From Ralstonia sp. UBA689 (GTDB lineage: Bacteria; Pseudomonadota; Gammaproteobacteria; Burkholderiales; Burkholderiaceae): 64,000 nt of DNA. The stretch is taken from contig NZ_DBMV01000005.1 of assembly GCF_002298975.1 (NCBI RefSeq), forward strand, positions 1-64,000. The letters are read 5' to 3'. Positions 1 through 8,694 of the stretch are shown here, one piece after another. The notes under the pieces were generated by a model that made no database searches, had not been told where the DNA came from, and saw only the letters and a program-made list of their open reading frames with translations. The first letter of the stretch is position 1. Every line of letters begins with the position of its first letter. A program made the position numbers and the translations under genes.

Positions 1-17
1 TTAACTGAACGGCATTA

Positions 18-37
18 CGCCAGATGGCGGGTTTTTT
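18..37 (+). terminator. Rho-independent terminator of a gene left of the window
   Basis: A short GC stem (CGCC, 18-21, pairing with GGCG, 26-29) around a four-base loop is followed by GG and six T at 32-37. The T-run is on the plus strand, so it would end a plus-strand transcript entering from outside the window. It lies about 20 bases beyond the ilvD stop, and no coding sequence is supported in bases 1-59. Confidence 0.5.
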
Positions 38-59
38 GTCAGTGCGCTCGAGAGCGGAA

Positions 60-1733
60 TCAGCCCGTCACGGCGCCCCTGTTGGCCGGCAGCGCCAGTT
101 GCGCAAACTTCGCCAGCACGCCGCGCGTATAGCGCGGCGCCGGCTGTGTCCACGCAGCGCGGCGGCGGGCCAGTTCGTCTTCCGGCACGTTCAGTTGCAG
201 CAGACGCTGGTGTGCGTCGATGGTGATCGAGTCGCCTTCCTGCACCAGACCGATGGTGCCGCCCACGTAGGCTTCCGGCGCGACGTGGCCAACCACCATG
301 CCCCACGTGCCGCCCGAGAAGCGCCCGTCGGTCACGAAGCCGACCGACTCGCCCAGACCCTTGCCGATGATGGCCGAGGTCGGAGCCAGCATCTCCGGCA
401 TGCCTGGGCCACCTTTCGGGCCGAGATAGCGCAGGACGAGAATGTCGCCCGCCTTGATCTGGTCGCCCAGGATGGCGCTCATTGCGCTCTGCTCGTCGTC
501 GAACACGCGGGCCGGGCCGGTGATGACAGGGTTCTTCAGGCCGGTGATCTTCGCCACGGCACCTTCCTCGGCCAGGTTGCCCTTCAGAATGGCGAGGTGG
601 CCTTCCTTGTAGAGCGCCTTCTCGATCGGCAGGATCACGTCCTGATCAGCACGTGGCTGGTCGGGCACGTGGGCGAGCTCTTCCGCCAGCGTTTTGCCGG
701 TGATGGTGATGCAGTCGCCGTGCAGCAGCCCGGCGTTCAGCAGGATCTTCATCACTTGAGGGATGCCGCCGGCCTTGTGCAGGTCGACCGCCACGTACTG
801 GCCTGATGGCTTCAGGTTGCAGATGACGGGCACGCGTTGGCGCACGCGTTCGAAATCATCGATGGTCCATTCCACTTCGGCCGCGTGGGCAATGGCCAGG
901 TAGTGCAGCACGGCGTTGGTCGAGCCGCCGGTTGCCATGATGACGGCCACGGCGTTCTCGATCGACTTGCGCGTGATGATGTCGCGCGGCTTCAGGTCGC
1001 GGCGCACGGCTTCGACCAGCACGCGGGCGGATTCGGCGGCGCTGTCGACCTTCTCCTGATCGGGGTTGGCCATCGTCGATGAATACAGCAGCGACATGCC
1101 CAGCGCCTCGAACGACGAGCTCATCGTGTTGGCCGTGTACATGCCGCCGCACGAACCCGAGGTCGGGCAGGCGTTTTTCTCGATGCCTTCGAAGTCTTCG
1201 TTGCTCATGCGGCCGGCGGTGAACTCGCCCACGGCCTCGAACGACGACACGATGGTCAAATCCTTGCCCTTCCAGTGGCCCGGCTTGATGGTGCCGCCGT
1301 ACACGTAGATGCCCGGCACGTTGGTGCGCGCCAGGGCAATCATGCCGCCCGGCATGTTCTTGTCGCAGCCGCCGATGACGACCACGCCGTCCATCCACTG
1401 GCCGTTGACGCAGGTCTCGATGCAGTCGGCAATGACTTCGCGCGAGATCAACGAGTACTTCATTCCCTCGGTGCCCATCGACATGCCGTCGGAGATGGTC
1501 GGCGTGCCGAACGTCTGCGGGTTGGCATTGGATGCCTGGATGGCCGCCACCGCCGCATCGGCCAGCTTCTGCAGGCCCGAGTTGCACGGCGTGATGGTCG
1601 AGTGGCCATTCGCCACGCCAATCATCGGGTTGTTGAAGTCTTCCTTCTGGTAGCCCAGCGCGTAGTACATCGAGCGGTTGGGTGAGCGCGCCACACCCTG
1701 TGTGATGTGCTGGGAACGCTTGTTGTCTGGCAT
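60..1733 (-). CDS. ilvD: Dihydroxy-acid dehydratase
   Basis: Dehydrates 2,3-dihydroxy-isovalerate and 2,3-dihydroxy-3-methylvalerate to the 2-keto acids in cytoplasmic valine and isoleucine synthesis. The 557-residue protein has the usual family length. The three cysteines expected to hold the Fe-S cluster are visible: Cys50 in TPCNSG, Cys123 in [10 protein letters not shown] and Cys195 in [13 protein letters not shown]. The start gives the normal N-terminus and leaves 128 bases to the divergent LysR gene. That arrangement suggests, but does not prove, control by the LysR protein. Confidence 0.97.
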   Translation of the reverse strand: MPDNKRSQHITQGVARSPNRSMYYALGYQKEDFNNPMIGVANGHSTITPCNSGLQKLADAAVAAIQASNANPQTFGTPTISDGMSMGTEGMKYSLISREVIADCIETCVNGQWMDGVVVIGGCDKNMPGGMIALARTNVPGIYVYGGTIKPGHWKGKDLTIVSSFEAVGEFTAGRMSNEDFEGIEKNACPTSGSCGGMYTANTMSSSFEALGMSLLYSSTMANPDQEKVDSAAESARVLVEAVRRDLKPRDIITRKSIENAVAVIMATGGSTNAVLHYLAIAHAAEVEWTIDDFERVRQRVPVICNLKPSGQYVAVDLHKAGGIPQVMKILLNAGLLHGDCITITGKTLAEELAHVPDQPRADQDVILPIEKALYKEGHLAILKGNLAEEGAVAKITGLKNPVITGPARVFDDEQSAMSAILGDQIKAGDILVLRYLGPKGGPGMPEMLAPTSAIIGKGLGESVGFVTDGRFSGGTWGMVVGHVAPEAYVGGTIGLVQEGDSITIDAHQRLLQLNVPEDELARRRAAWTQPAPRYTRGVLAKFAQLALPANRGAVTG

Positions 1734-1861
1734 GGGAGTCTCCGTGGGGCCGAGTCTGTCGTTCTGGGAAACAGCTTGGCGCCCAGCATGCGCTTGGACA
1801 AATGGCGCGTCAAATATATTATTTAGCGATTATTGAGTCGAAAAACATATCAATTCTGACC
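1734..1861. promoter_or_regulatory. Shared ilvD / LysR divergent control region
   Basis: 128 bases separate the two divergent start codons. The part next to the LysR gene (about 1810-1860) is far richer in A and T than its surroundings and holds the palindrome AATATATT at 1813-1820. LysR proteins normally bind AT-rich dyads between themselves and a divergent target, so both promoters and the operator are probably here. No single T-N11-A site could be chosen with confidence. Confidence 0.45.
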
Positions 1862-2794
1862 ATGGATTTGCGCCAGCTTCGCTACTTTGTGGCCGTTGCC
1901 GAGGAACTGCATTTCGGCCGCGCCGCCGAGCGTCTTTCGATGACGCAGCCGCCGCTGTCGCAGCAGATTCGCGCGCTGGAAGAGGAATTGGGTGTGATGC
2001 TGTTCCATCGCACGCAGCGTTCGGTGGCGCTCACACCGGTGGGCGCGCGCTGGCTGGTGGAGGTGCGCCGCGTGCTCGCGGAGGCCGTCGCACTGCCGGC
2101 GCTGGCCCAGCGGCTGGCGCGCGGGGAGGTGGGGTCGCTCTCGCTGGCCTTCGTCAGCACAGCCGATTACGGCATCCTGCCCGCCCTGTTGCGGCACTTT
2201 CGCAATGCGCGGCCGGACGTGCAACTCCAGTTGCGCGAGGCAACCAGCGATGTGCAGATCGAGGCGCTCCTGGCAGATGAGATCGATGCAGGCGTGGTGA
2301 TCGCGCACCACGCGGGCTCCGTCCCCGGAGAGTTGGAGTATCGGCCGCTGGTGCGTGAGCGGCTGGTGCTGGCGGTGCCGGCCTCGCGCGCTGCGCAGTG
2401 GCGCGTGGGGCCGGGTCAGGCGATCGCCCTGGCCGATGCGGCGACTGAACCGCTCATCATCTTCCCGCGCCGGTCTGCGCCTGCGCTGTATGACATCATT
2501 ACCGGCTATCATGCCGCGCATGGCGGTGGGGATACTGCCACACGCATCGGCCAGGAAGCCATCCAGATGCAGACCATTGTCAGCCTCGTCTCTGCGGAGA
2601 TGGGCGTGGCGCTGGTTCCGGCATCGCTATGCAACCTGCAGCGTACCGGCGTGGTCTATCTCGAACTCGCCGCGCCGAGCCCGTTCATCGAGACCGGCCT
2701 CGTGTGGCGGCGCGATGCGGCTTCGCCGGTGCTGCCGTGGTTTGTGGCAAGCGCCGAGGCCGTCGCCAAGCTGCACGACAACAACCAACCCTGA
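1862..2794 (+). CDS. LysR-family transcriptional regulator
   Basis: Typical 310-residue LysR protein. The N-terminal winged helix-turn-helix starts [15 protein letters not shown], with the recognition segment near residues 17-40. The periplasmic-binding-protein-like effector domain covers roughly residues 90-300. The in-frame extension back to 1802 was rejected because MDLRQLRYF is the canonical family start. It is divergent from ilvD, so a role in branched-chain amino acid control is a reasonable inference. Effector unknown. Confidence 0.9.
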   Translation: MDLRQLRYFVAVAEELHFGRAAERLSMTQPPLSQQIRALEEELGVMLFHRTQRSVALTPVGARWLVEVRRVLAEAVALPALAQRLARGEVGSLSLAFVSTADYGILPALLRHFRNARPDVQLQLREATSDVQIEALLADEIDAGVVIAHHAGSVPGELEYRPLVRERLVLAVPASRAAQWRVGPGQAIALADAATEPLIIFPRRSAPALYDIITGYHAAHGGGDTATRIGQEAIQMQTIVSLVSAEMGVALVPASLCNLQRTGVVYLELAAPSPFIETGLVWRRDAASPVLPWFVASAEAVAKLHDNNQP

Positions 2795-2816
2795 TTCCTT
2801 CGAACCCCCAGGATTC

Positions 2817-3728
2817 ATGCTTATTCATCCGCAATTCGATCCCGTCGCCCTGCACCTGGGGCCGCTCGCCATCCGCTGGTACGGCCTGATGTATCTGGCG
2901 GCGTTCATCATGTTCCTGTGGTTTGGCCGGCTGCGCACGCGCCAGCCGCATATCGCCGCCGAAGGCTGGACCGGCCGCGACCTCGACGACATGCTGTTCT
3001 ACGGCGTGCTCGGCGTGATCCTGGGCGGGCGCCTGGGTTACGTGCTGTTCTACAAGGCCGATTGGTACCTGGCTCACCCGCTCGACATCTTCAAGGTGTG
3101 GGAAGGCGGCATGGCCTTCCACGGCGGCTTCCTGGGGGTGGTCATCGCGATGATGGTGTACGCCCGCATGCGTGGCCGCTCGTGGATGCAAGTGACCGAT
3201 TTCATCGCGCCGATGGTGCCGTGCGGGCTGGCCGCCGGGCGCCTGGGCAACTTCATCAACGGCGAGCTGTGGGGGCGTGTGTCGTCGCCCAGCCTGCCGT
3301 GGGCGATGCTGTTTCCGCAGGCCCAAGGCGAAGACCAGGCGTGGCTTGCCTCGCACGCACAGCAGGCGGTTGCCAGCGGCGTGCAGGTCGTGTTCGACCA
3401 GTACCACATGCTGCCGCGCCACCCGTCTCAGATCTATCAGTTCCTTGGCGAAGGCGTGCTGTTCTTCATTCTGCTGTGGCTGTACGCACGCAAACCGCGG
3501 CCGATGGGTGCGGTGTCGGGCGCCTTCCTTCTCGGCTATGGCGCGTTTCGCTTTGCTGCCGAGTTTGCGCGCGAGCCGGACAACTTCCTCGGCCTGCTGG
3601 CGATGAACCTGTCTATGGGGCAGTGGCTGTCGCTGCCGATGATCCTGGCGGGGGTGGCGATGCTGGTGTGGGCCTATCGCCGAGCCGGGCGCAACGGCAA
3701 CGGTGCAAAAGCACAGGCGCACGCCTGA
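2817..3728 (+). CDS. lgt: Prolipoprotein diacylglyceryl transferase
   Basis: Inner-membrane enzyme that moves a diacylglyceryl group from phosphatidylglycerol to the lipobox cysteine of prelipoproteins, the first step of lipoprotein maturation. The 303 residues carry several membrane segments, the FHGG motif near residue 101 and the Lgt signature [14 protein letters not shown] at 141-154. It follows the LysR gene by 22 bases on the same strand and ends at a strong terminator. Several lipoproteins in this window (27.4, 30.5, 40.7 and 42.6 kb) would be its substrates. Confidence 0.97.
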   Translation: MLIHPQFDPVALHLGPLAIRWYGLMYLAAFIMFLWFGRLRTRQPHIAAEGWTGRDLDDMLFYGVLGVILGGRLGYVLFYKADWYLAHPLDIFKVWEGGMAFHGGFLGVVIAMMVYARMRGRSWMQVTDFIAPMVPCGLAAGRLGNFINGELWGRVSSPSLPWAMLFPQAQGEDQAWLASHAQQAVASGVQVVFDQYHMLPRHPSQIYQFLGEGVLFFILLWLYARKPRPMGAVSGAFLLGYGAFRFAAEFAREPDNFLGLLAMNLSMGQWLSLPMILAGVAMLVWAYRRAGRNGNGAKAQAHA

Positions 3729-3747
3729 CGCGGCATCAACGCAAACA

Positions 3748-3776
3748 AAAAAGCCACCGGATTCCGGTGGCTTTTT
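3748..3776. terminator. Bidirectional terminator between lgt and the SIMPL-domain gene
   Basis: A perfect 8-bp stem GCCACCGG/CCGGTGGC (3753-3760 and 3764-3771) with an ATT loop. Five T follow and a run of A precedes, so it can end transcription on both strands. It sits between convergent genes. Confidence 0.9.
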
Positions 3777-3793
3777 CATGGGCGATGGCCTCG

Positions 3794-4495
3794 TTACTTC
3801 AGCATCTGCACGGAGCCGGAGACGGACACCGTCACCTGCGCCTTGCCGCCCTCGATGGGCACCGGCGCCGAATCGTACGAGGCAGGCGCTGCCGCCATGC
3901 GCATCATCGGGCGCGGGCCCGGGTTGTTGCTGCCTTCGCTCACATGCACGTCGCGGATCGTGTAGCTCGTGTAGCCGAACAGCTTGGTCGTCGCCTGCGC
4001 CTTGTCGCGGAACGCGCTGACGGCCTGGTCGATCAGCTTGGTCTCGGCGGCGGTGCGAGCTTCGCGCGAGAGCGTGAAGTTCACGTTCTGCACCTGCATC
4101 TGGTTGGCCAGTTGGCCGGCCAGCTTGGAGGCTGCGGCAAAGTCCTTTGAGGTGATGCGCACCTCGGCGCGGCCGCGCCAGACGCTGATCTTGCCGTTGC
4201 GATCGGTATTCGGGTAAATGTTGAAGCCGCCCGTTTCCGCCTGCACGCCGGTGGTGCGCTTGGCTTGGTTGATCACCTCATCGGCCTTGCGTGACAACGC
4301 GGTGGAGATCGCGCCCGGATCTGCGCCTTCCTGTTCGGCGCCCAGGGTCAGGGTCACGGTGTCGGTCGGCACTTCGGCCACGGCCTGGGCATCCAGCGAC
4401 AGCACGCCCGAATGCGTTGCCTCAGGTGCGGCTTGTGCGAAAGCAGTCGTCATCATTGCGGTCCCCAGAATGGTTGCGGCCAGGACAGATTTCAT
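3794..4495 (-). CDS. SIMPL-domain (DUF541) periplasmic protein
   Basis: Secreted 233-residue protein of the SIMPL/BP26/OMP28 family. A signal peptide is clear (MKSVLAATILGTAMMTTAFAQA, cleavage near residue 22). The SIMPL fold follows, starting GVLSLDAQAVAEVPTDTVTL. The start was set at 4495 because GGGAG lies six bases upstream of that ATG; an in-frame ATG 15 codons earlier would place residues before the signal peptide. Relatives are periplasmic or outer-membrane proteins, some linked to oxidative stress, but no biochemical activity is established. Confidence 0.88.
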   Translation of the reverse strand: MKSVLAATILGTAMMTTAFAQAAPEATHSGVLSLDAQAVAEVPTDTVTLTLGAEQEGADPGAISTALSRKADEVINQAKRTTGVQAETGGFNIYPNTDRNGKISVWRGRAEVRITSKDFAAASKLAGQLANQMQVQNVNFTLSREARTAAETKLIDQAVSAFRDKAQATTKLFGYTSYTIRDVHVSEGSNNPGPRPMMRMAAAPASYDSAPVPIEGGKAQVTVSVSGSVQMLK

Positions 4496-4589
4496 CGTGT
4501 TCTCCCGAAAAAGCAATGTGATGCGTCTGACCGATGGCAACGCGCATCGTTCATCACGTTTGTAACAATTCCCAACCGTTGCAAGCCAT

Positions 4590-5060
4590 TCACTCAGGAT
4601 CGCGCATCAATTGGGTGGTGATGTAGCGCCACTGCGCGGGCGTGACCGGCGTGATCGACAGGCGGTTGCCGCGCTGGAGCACGATCATGTCGGCCAGCGA
4701 TTCCTCCGCACGCAGCGTGGGCAGGTCGATCAGCGCGCATTTGCGCACGAACTTCACATCGACGAGCATCCAACGTGGCGCCTCGGGTTTGGAAGCGGGG
4801 TCGTGGTAGTGGCTCTTGGCGTCGAACTGAGTGGGATCGGGATAGCTTGTCGAGCAGACTTCTGCAAGCCCTGCGATGCCCGGTTGCGGGCACGACGAGT
4901 GGTAGAACAGCACGCCGTCGCCGATGCGCATGCGGTCACGCATGAAATTGCGCGCCTGGTAGTTGCGCACGCCGGTCCAGGGCAGGGTGCCCTCGGTTTG
5001 CAGCGTATCGATGCTGGCCTCGTCGGGCTCGGACTTCATCAACCAGTATTGGGCGGCCAT
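4590..5060 (-). CDS. EVE-domain (PUA-like) protein
   Basis: A 156-residue protein made of one EVE domain, beginning MAAQYWLMKSEPDEASID and including the typical TPWTGVRNYQARNFMRD-like stretch. EVE domains are PUA-superfamily folds that bind modified bases in DNA or RNA. The function of free-standing bacterial members is unresolved. The start at 5060 gives the canonical MKSEP-type N-terminus; a 14-codon upstream extension was rejected. The neighbouring 6S RNA and zapA match an arrangement seen in related betaproteobacteria. Confidence 0.88.
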   Translation of the reverse strand: MAAQYWLMKSEPDEASIDTLQTEGTLPWTGVRNYQARNFMRDRMRIGDGVLFYHSSCPQPGIAGLAEVCSTSYPDPTQFDAKSHYHDPASKPEAPRWMLVDVKFVRKCALIDLPTLRAEESLADMIVLQRGNRLSITPVTPAQWRYITTQLMRDPE

Positions 5061-5149
5061 GGTGCGCGACGTGCGAAGGTGACGGTGTGCGCAGCATAGC
5101 AATACCGTCGTGGCCTCGCCATTGGCGAGGTCGTCGCGGAAAGCACAAA

Positions 5150-5183
5150 GAAAAAGGCGGTAGCGCGCAATGCACTACCGCCT
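5150..5183 (-). terminator. Terminator of 6S RNA
   Basis: Read on the minus strand, an 8-bp perfect stem GGCGGTAG/CTACCGCC (plus positions 5175-5182 and 5156-5163) is followed directly by TTTTTCTTT. It lies a few bases past the predicted 3' end of the 6S RNA. Confidence 0.88.
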
Positions 5184-5189
5184 TGTGTT

Positions 5190-5406
5190 GGGTCCCCACC
5201 TCGGCCGCTAGACCCGCATCCTGAACCCAAGTGAGGTTCAGAGTGGCTGCGGAAGCCGCATTTTGGGTACATCACCGGCGCAGGGAGCTTACGACTTGCG
5301 TCGCACGCTGTGCACTGGAAGACGCGCTCGCCCACACGGCATATCCCGCACCAAGCAATGCTTATCGGTTCAAGGAATTAATGGCCATGGCGAACCAGGC
5401 AGGGAA
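5190..5406 (-). ncRNA. ssrS: 6S RNA (RNA polymerase-binding regulatory RNA)
   Basis: 6S RNA mimics an open promoter and binds sigma70 RNA polymerase in stationary phase. On the minus strand the order of elements matches E. coli 6S. GTTCGCC leads into CCTTGAACCGATAAGC (compare E. coli CCCTGAGCCGATA). Near the 3' end CTGAACC...GGGTTCAGGATGCGGG corresponds to the E. coli CTTGAACC...GGTTCAAGG segment. A closing stem forms between CCCTGCCT (plus 5397-5404) and AGGTGGGG (plus 5194-5201), with two G-T pairs. A terminator follows at once, and zapA upstream is the usual 6S neighbourhood. The exact ends are estimates. Confidence 0.75.
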
Positions 5407-5641
5407 ACTGTCAGACGCATCACCACGTTGCGAATGCATGCCTTTGAAGACATGACGATGCGTCTGAGAGATTCATCGCAAGCAACCGATTAGCCAGTCT
5501 GTAGCCGCTAAAGCCTTATGCTGTAAGGGTTTGCGGGAGGCGATCGGAAGCCGTTGGGTCACACTATACACCCGTTCGCATCCGAACCCAAGCCCGCATG
5601 CGATCCGGTTACAAAGACGTTGTGCCGCATCAAATGCTGCA
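5407..5641. other. Non-coding gap between zapA and 6S RNA
   Basis: About 235 bases with no supported reading frame, tRNA or strong hairpin. It must contain the 6S RNA promoter on the minus strand, but I could not pick a convincing -35/-10 pair. Short frames here lack ribosome-binding sites and homology. Confidence 0.4.
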
Positions 5642-5959
5642 TCAGACGGCTTCGCCGTACTGGCGCAAGGCCTCGTCGGCGCGGGCGTTCAGGTCGGCCA
5701 GTTTGGCGCGGATCGTGTCGATCGGTAGTGCCGAATCGGAGGCAGCCTGACGCTGCATCGACAGCAGATCCGACGCGATGCTGATGGCCGCCATCACGGC
5801 AATGCGTTCGATGCCCTTGGTGTTCGAGCCGTTCTTGATGCGGGTCATCTGGGTGTCGACCATCGCGGCGGCTTCGCGCAGCGCGGCTTCGTTATCGGCC
5901 GAGACGGCAAACTTGTAGGCTTGCCCGGCGATGTTCACTTCGATCTGCTTACTGCTCAT
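5642..5959 (-). CDS. zapA: Cell division protein ZapA
   Basis: A 105-residue protein starting MSSKQIEVNIAGQAYKF, the typical ZapA opening: a short beta domain (residues 1-45) followed by a long helix for dimerisation. ZapA binds FtsZ and bundles its filaments at the division site. The reading frame stays open further upstream, but that extension only shadows the overlapping gene. The start overlaps the end of the upstream coiled-coil gene by 11 bases, implying a two-gene operon. Confidence 0.92.
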   Translation of the reverse strand: MSSKQIEVNIAGQAYKFAVSADNEAALREAAAMVDTQMTRIKNGSNTKGIERIAVMAAISIASDLLSMQRQAASDSALPIDTIRAKLADLNARADEALRQYGEAV

Positions 5960-6278
5960 GGGGTGTCTCCGAGTGCGGGGCAGGGGCCGTCGTGTCGTCG
6001 GCGCCGGCGGCCTGGCCGAGGAGGTCGAGCTGGCGGGCGTCGGTGGCCGTCGGCAGCTTGTCGAGAATTGACTGGATGCGCAGTTGCGCTTCTTCGATCT
6101 TGGCATTGAGCACGCTGCGATCGGCCACCATGGCGTCGCGCTCGGTCCTGGAGACCTCGGCCTCCGCGGTAAGCCGTTCGACTTCGGCGCGCAGGCGCTG
6201 GTTCTCGGCGGCAAGCGCATCGGCGTGACGCAGCACGCGCGCGATCTTGTCGGCAAGTTGTTCGAGTTCGTTCAGCAT
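5949..6278 (-). CDS. ZapB-like coiled-coil protein
   Basis: A 109-residue protein that is almost all coiled coil from residue 1 to about 75 (MLNELEQLADKIARVL..., regular Leu/Ala heptads), then a Pro/Thr/Ala-rich tail. Its size, heptads and overlap with zapA fit a ZapB-type partner bridging ZapA to the division machinery. Sequence identity to E. coli ZapB is not evident by eye, so the name rests on context. It could also be described as an unnamed coiled-coil protein. Confidence 0.75.
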   Translation of the reverse strand: MLNELEQLADKIARVLRHADALAAENQRLRAEVERLTAEAEVSRTERDAMVADRSVLNAKIEEAQLRIQSILDKLPTATDARQLDLLGQAAGADDTTAPAPHSETPHEQ

Positions 6279-6381
6279 CGGTTGTCAATCAGAATCGAAT
6301 CTGGGGATTTTAGCCGATCATGCGAGCTGTGCCTGTCCGCAAATGGACTACGTGAGGGGCGTGCAGACATCTCGGGGTGCA

Positions 6382-6411
6382 TTGGCGTGGCGGGTCGGGT
6401 TCCGCTACACT
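6382..6411 (+). promoter_or_regulatory. Probable sigma70 promoter of the B12-riboswitch operon
   Basis: TTGGCG at 6382-6387 and TACACT at 6406-6411 with an 18-base spacer. The predicted start of transcription is near 6418, which coincides with the first base of the riboswitch P1 stem at 6417. That agreement is the main support. Confidence 0.55.
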
Positions 6412-6416
6412 CGCTG

Positions 6417-6647
6417 CCGTCCTGGTGCCCGCAGCACCATCTGCAGTTAAACGGGAAGCAGGGAGCGCCGCCACTCAAGCAATGCGCCAACCTGCGCTGC
6501 CCCCGCAACGGTAAGCGAACGTCGCGTGTGCCCGCCATCTCTCGCAAGAAGAGGAGGGCGCCGCGCGTCCCGTCCACACGCCACTGTTCCTTCGGGAATG
6601 GGAAGGCGGACAGGCCGCTTCGCCAGCCCGGATACCGGCCAGGACGG
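6417..6647 (+). promoter_or_regulatory. Cobalamin (B12) riboswitch
   Basis: Senses adenosylcobalamin or a related form and represses the downstream genes when it is plentiful. The conserved pieces occur in order: AGTTAAACGGGAA near 6446, CCTGCGCTGCCCCCGCAAC near 6491-6511, GTAAGCG, the B12 box GCCACTG near 6579, GGGAAGGCG near 6600, and GCCAGCCCGGATACC near 6622-6636. A perfect 9-bp P1 helix closes the structure (CCGTCCTGG 6417-6425 with CCAGGACGG 6639-6647). A long peripheral arm lies between GTAAGCG and the B12 box. Downstream, GACCCG/CGGGTC (6707-6712, 6721-6726) may be part of the expression platform. No T-run terminator is obvious, so translational control of btuB is the better guess. 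Confidence 0.93.
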
Positions 6648-6752
6648 TGGATTTCAGAGCTGATGTGTGACCCTGGAGGGAACCGCATCGAGATCCTGCT
6701 GCCAGCGACCCGCGGGGGAACGGGTCCGGCTGACGCTTCTTGTCTTTTCAAT

Positions 6753-8684
6753 ATGAGCTTGACTACAAAGCGGTCGCACCGGAAAAACCGGGCGGCCATG
6801 CGCGCGCTTGTTTGTGCACAACTTGGCGCGCTGACGGGGGTCATGGCGGGTGCAGCAGCACCGGCCTGGGCACAAAACAACACGGGCACACAGACCTCCG
6901 GCACACCGGTGAGTGAACTGAACCCGACGGTGGTAACCGCCTCGCGCGGCGAGCAACCGCTGTCCGACGCGCTGCCGCACACCACGGTCATCTCGCGCGC
7001 CGATATCGAGCGTTCGCAGGCACCCGATGCAGTGACGCTGCTGCGCCGCGAGGCCGGCATCGAGATCACGCAGAGCGGTGGCCCCGGCACCAACGCCAGC
7101 ATCTTCATGCGCGGCGCCAGCTCCAACCAGACGCTGGTTCTGATTGACGGCGTGCGAGTGAGTTCCGGCACCTCGGGGGGCGCGCAGATTTCGCAGTTGA
7201 TGGCAGACCAGATCGACCACGTCGAGATCGTGCGCGGCAACGTGTCCGCGCTGTACGGCTCGGATGCGATCGGCGGCGTGGTGCAGATCTTCACGCGCAA
7301 TGGCAAGGGGCATGCGCCCTTGGCCAACGCGGAAATCGAATACGGCGCGCGCAACACCAAGCGCGCGCAGGCGGGCATCAGCGGCTCGCTGGGCGAGAAC
7401 GGCGATACGTCGTTCGCAGTGTCGGTGTCGGAGTTCAAGACCAACGGTTTTTCGACGATCAATCCGCTGCAGGCGCCCAAGGCCAACCCGAACGACAACC
7501 CGTACACGAACAAGAGCGTGTCGGCACAGTTGTCGCATCGGTTCTCCGCAGACTGGCAGGCGGGCCTGACGTACTTCCAGACCTGGGGTGACGTCAGCTA
7601 CGACAATGCCTTCGGCACGCCGACCGACATCAATATTGCGCACAACGTGGTGCGCTCGATGTCGGCATATGTGGACGGCAAGGTGACGCAGGACTGGAAG
7701 ACTCGCCTGACGCTGTCGCAGGGCGATGATCGGAGCCTGAATTTCACCAACGGCGTGCTGCAGGTTCCGGCCCGTTTCAACACGCGCAACCAGCAGGCCA
7801 GCTGGCAGAACGACTGGGCGTTCATGCCTGACCAACTGCTCAAGGTGGGCCTGGAGCACCTGCAGACCAGCATCGACAGCGACGCCTATAACGTGCCCAC
7901 GCGCAACGTCGATTCCGGCTACATCGGCTACGAAGGCAAGTTTGGCCCGCATCAACTTCAGTTGAACCTGCGCCGCGACCGCTACTCGGACTTCGGCGGT
8001 GCCAATAGCTACTACGCTGGCTATGGCTTCGCCTTCAACCCGCAGTGGAAGGCCGTGGCGAGTGTGAACAATGCCTTCCGCGCACCGAGCTTCAACGAGC
8101 TGTACTACCCGTTCTTCGGCTCCCCGAACCTGCAGCCCGAGAAGGCGCGCTCGGTGGAGGGCGGCGTTGAATACAGCAGCAGCATCGGCCTGGTCCGCAT
8201 GACGGTGTTCGAGACTGACTACAGCAATCTGATCACCGCCGTGTGCGATGCCTCGTTCAACTGCACGGCCGCCAACGTCAACCGTGCACGTGTGAATGGG
8301 CTGGAGACCTCGTACCGCGGTTCGATCTATGGCGTGGATGTACGCGCCAGCTTTACCATGCAGAACCCGCAGGACTTGTCGGCCAATCAGTTGCTGTCGC
8401 GCCGTGCGCGGCATTTTGGCAGCGTGTCGGCGTACAAGACCTTCGGGCCGTTCTCGGCGGGCGTGGAGTGGAACGCCGCGGGTGATCGGCAGGATTCGAC
8501 CAAGACGCTCGGCGGGTACGGCCTGCTGAACCTGGTCGGCCGCTACCAGATCACGCGTGACTGGGCGTTGTCGGCGCGCCTTGAGAACGTGACGAACAAG
8601 AACTATCAGTTGATCTATCCGTACAACACGGCGTCGCGTGGGGTGTTCTTCACGCTGTCGTGGCAACAGCACGAGCCAAAGTGA
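6753..8684 (+). CDS. btuB: TonB-dependent vitamin B12 receptor BtuB
   Basis: Outer-membrane receptor that takes up cobalamin using TonB energy. The 643 residues contain an extended signal peptide (twin basic clusters, cleavage near AWA-Q at residue 40) and a TonB box around residues 57-64 (NPTVVTASR). A plug domain (ADIERSQAPDAVTLLRREAGIE, GASSNQTLVLIDGVRV) and a 22-strand barrel follow. It lies directly behind the B12 riboswitch and in front of btuCD, which fixes the substrate. The last strand ends in Trp but is followed by six residues (QQHEPK), unlike the usual terminal Phe. The start at 6753 is preferred over an internal ATG at 6798, although neither has a strong ribosome-binding site. 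Confidence 0.93.
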   Translation: MSLTTKRSHRKNRAAMRALVCAQLGALTGVMAGAAAPAWAQNNTGTQTSGTPVSELNPTVVTASRGEQPLSDALPHTTVISRADIERSQAPDAVTLLRREAGIEITQSGGPGTNASIFMRGASSNQTLVLIDGVRVSSGTSGGAQISQLMADQIDHVEIVRGNVSALYGSDAIGGVVQIFTRNGKGHAPLANAEIEYGARNTKRAQAGISGSLGENGDTSFAVSVSEFKTNGFSTINPLQAPKANPNDNPYTNKSVSAQLSHRFSADWQAGLTYFQTWGDVSYDNAFGTPTDINIAHNVVRSMSAYVDGKVTQDWKTRLTLSQGDDRSLNFTNGVLQVPARFNTRNQQASWQNDWAFMPDQLLKVGLEHLQTSIDSDAYNVPTRNVDSGYIGYEGKFGPHQLQLNLRRDRYSDFGGANSYYAGYGFAFNPQWKAVASVNNAFRAPSFNELYYPFFGSPNLQPEKARSVEGGVEYSSSIGLVRMTVFETDYSNLITAVCDASFNCTAANVNRARVNGLETSYRGSIYGVDVRASFTMQNPQDLSANQLLSRRARHFGSVSAYKTFGPFSAGVEWNAAGDRQDSTKTLGGYGLLNLVGRYQITRDWALSARLENVTNKNYQLIYPYNTASRGVFFTLSWQQHEPK

Positions 8685-8694
8685 CGAACGAGCG

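Noticed and set aside
2355..2816. Long N-terminal extension of Lgt
   Set aside because: The extension is the LysR gene read in another frame. The conserved Lgt start is at 2817.
5407..5641. tRNA or second small RNA between zapA and 6S RNA
   Set aside because: No cloverleaf, no CCA end and no terminator hairpin could be built.
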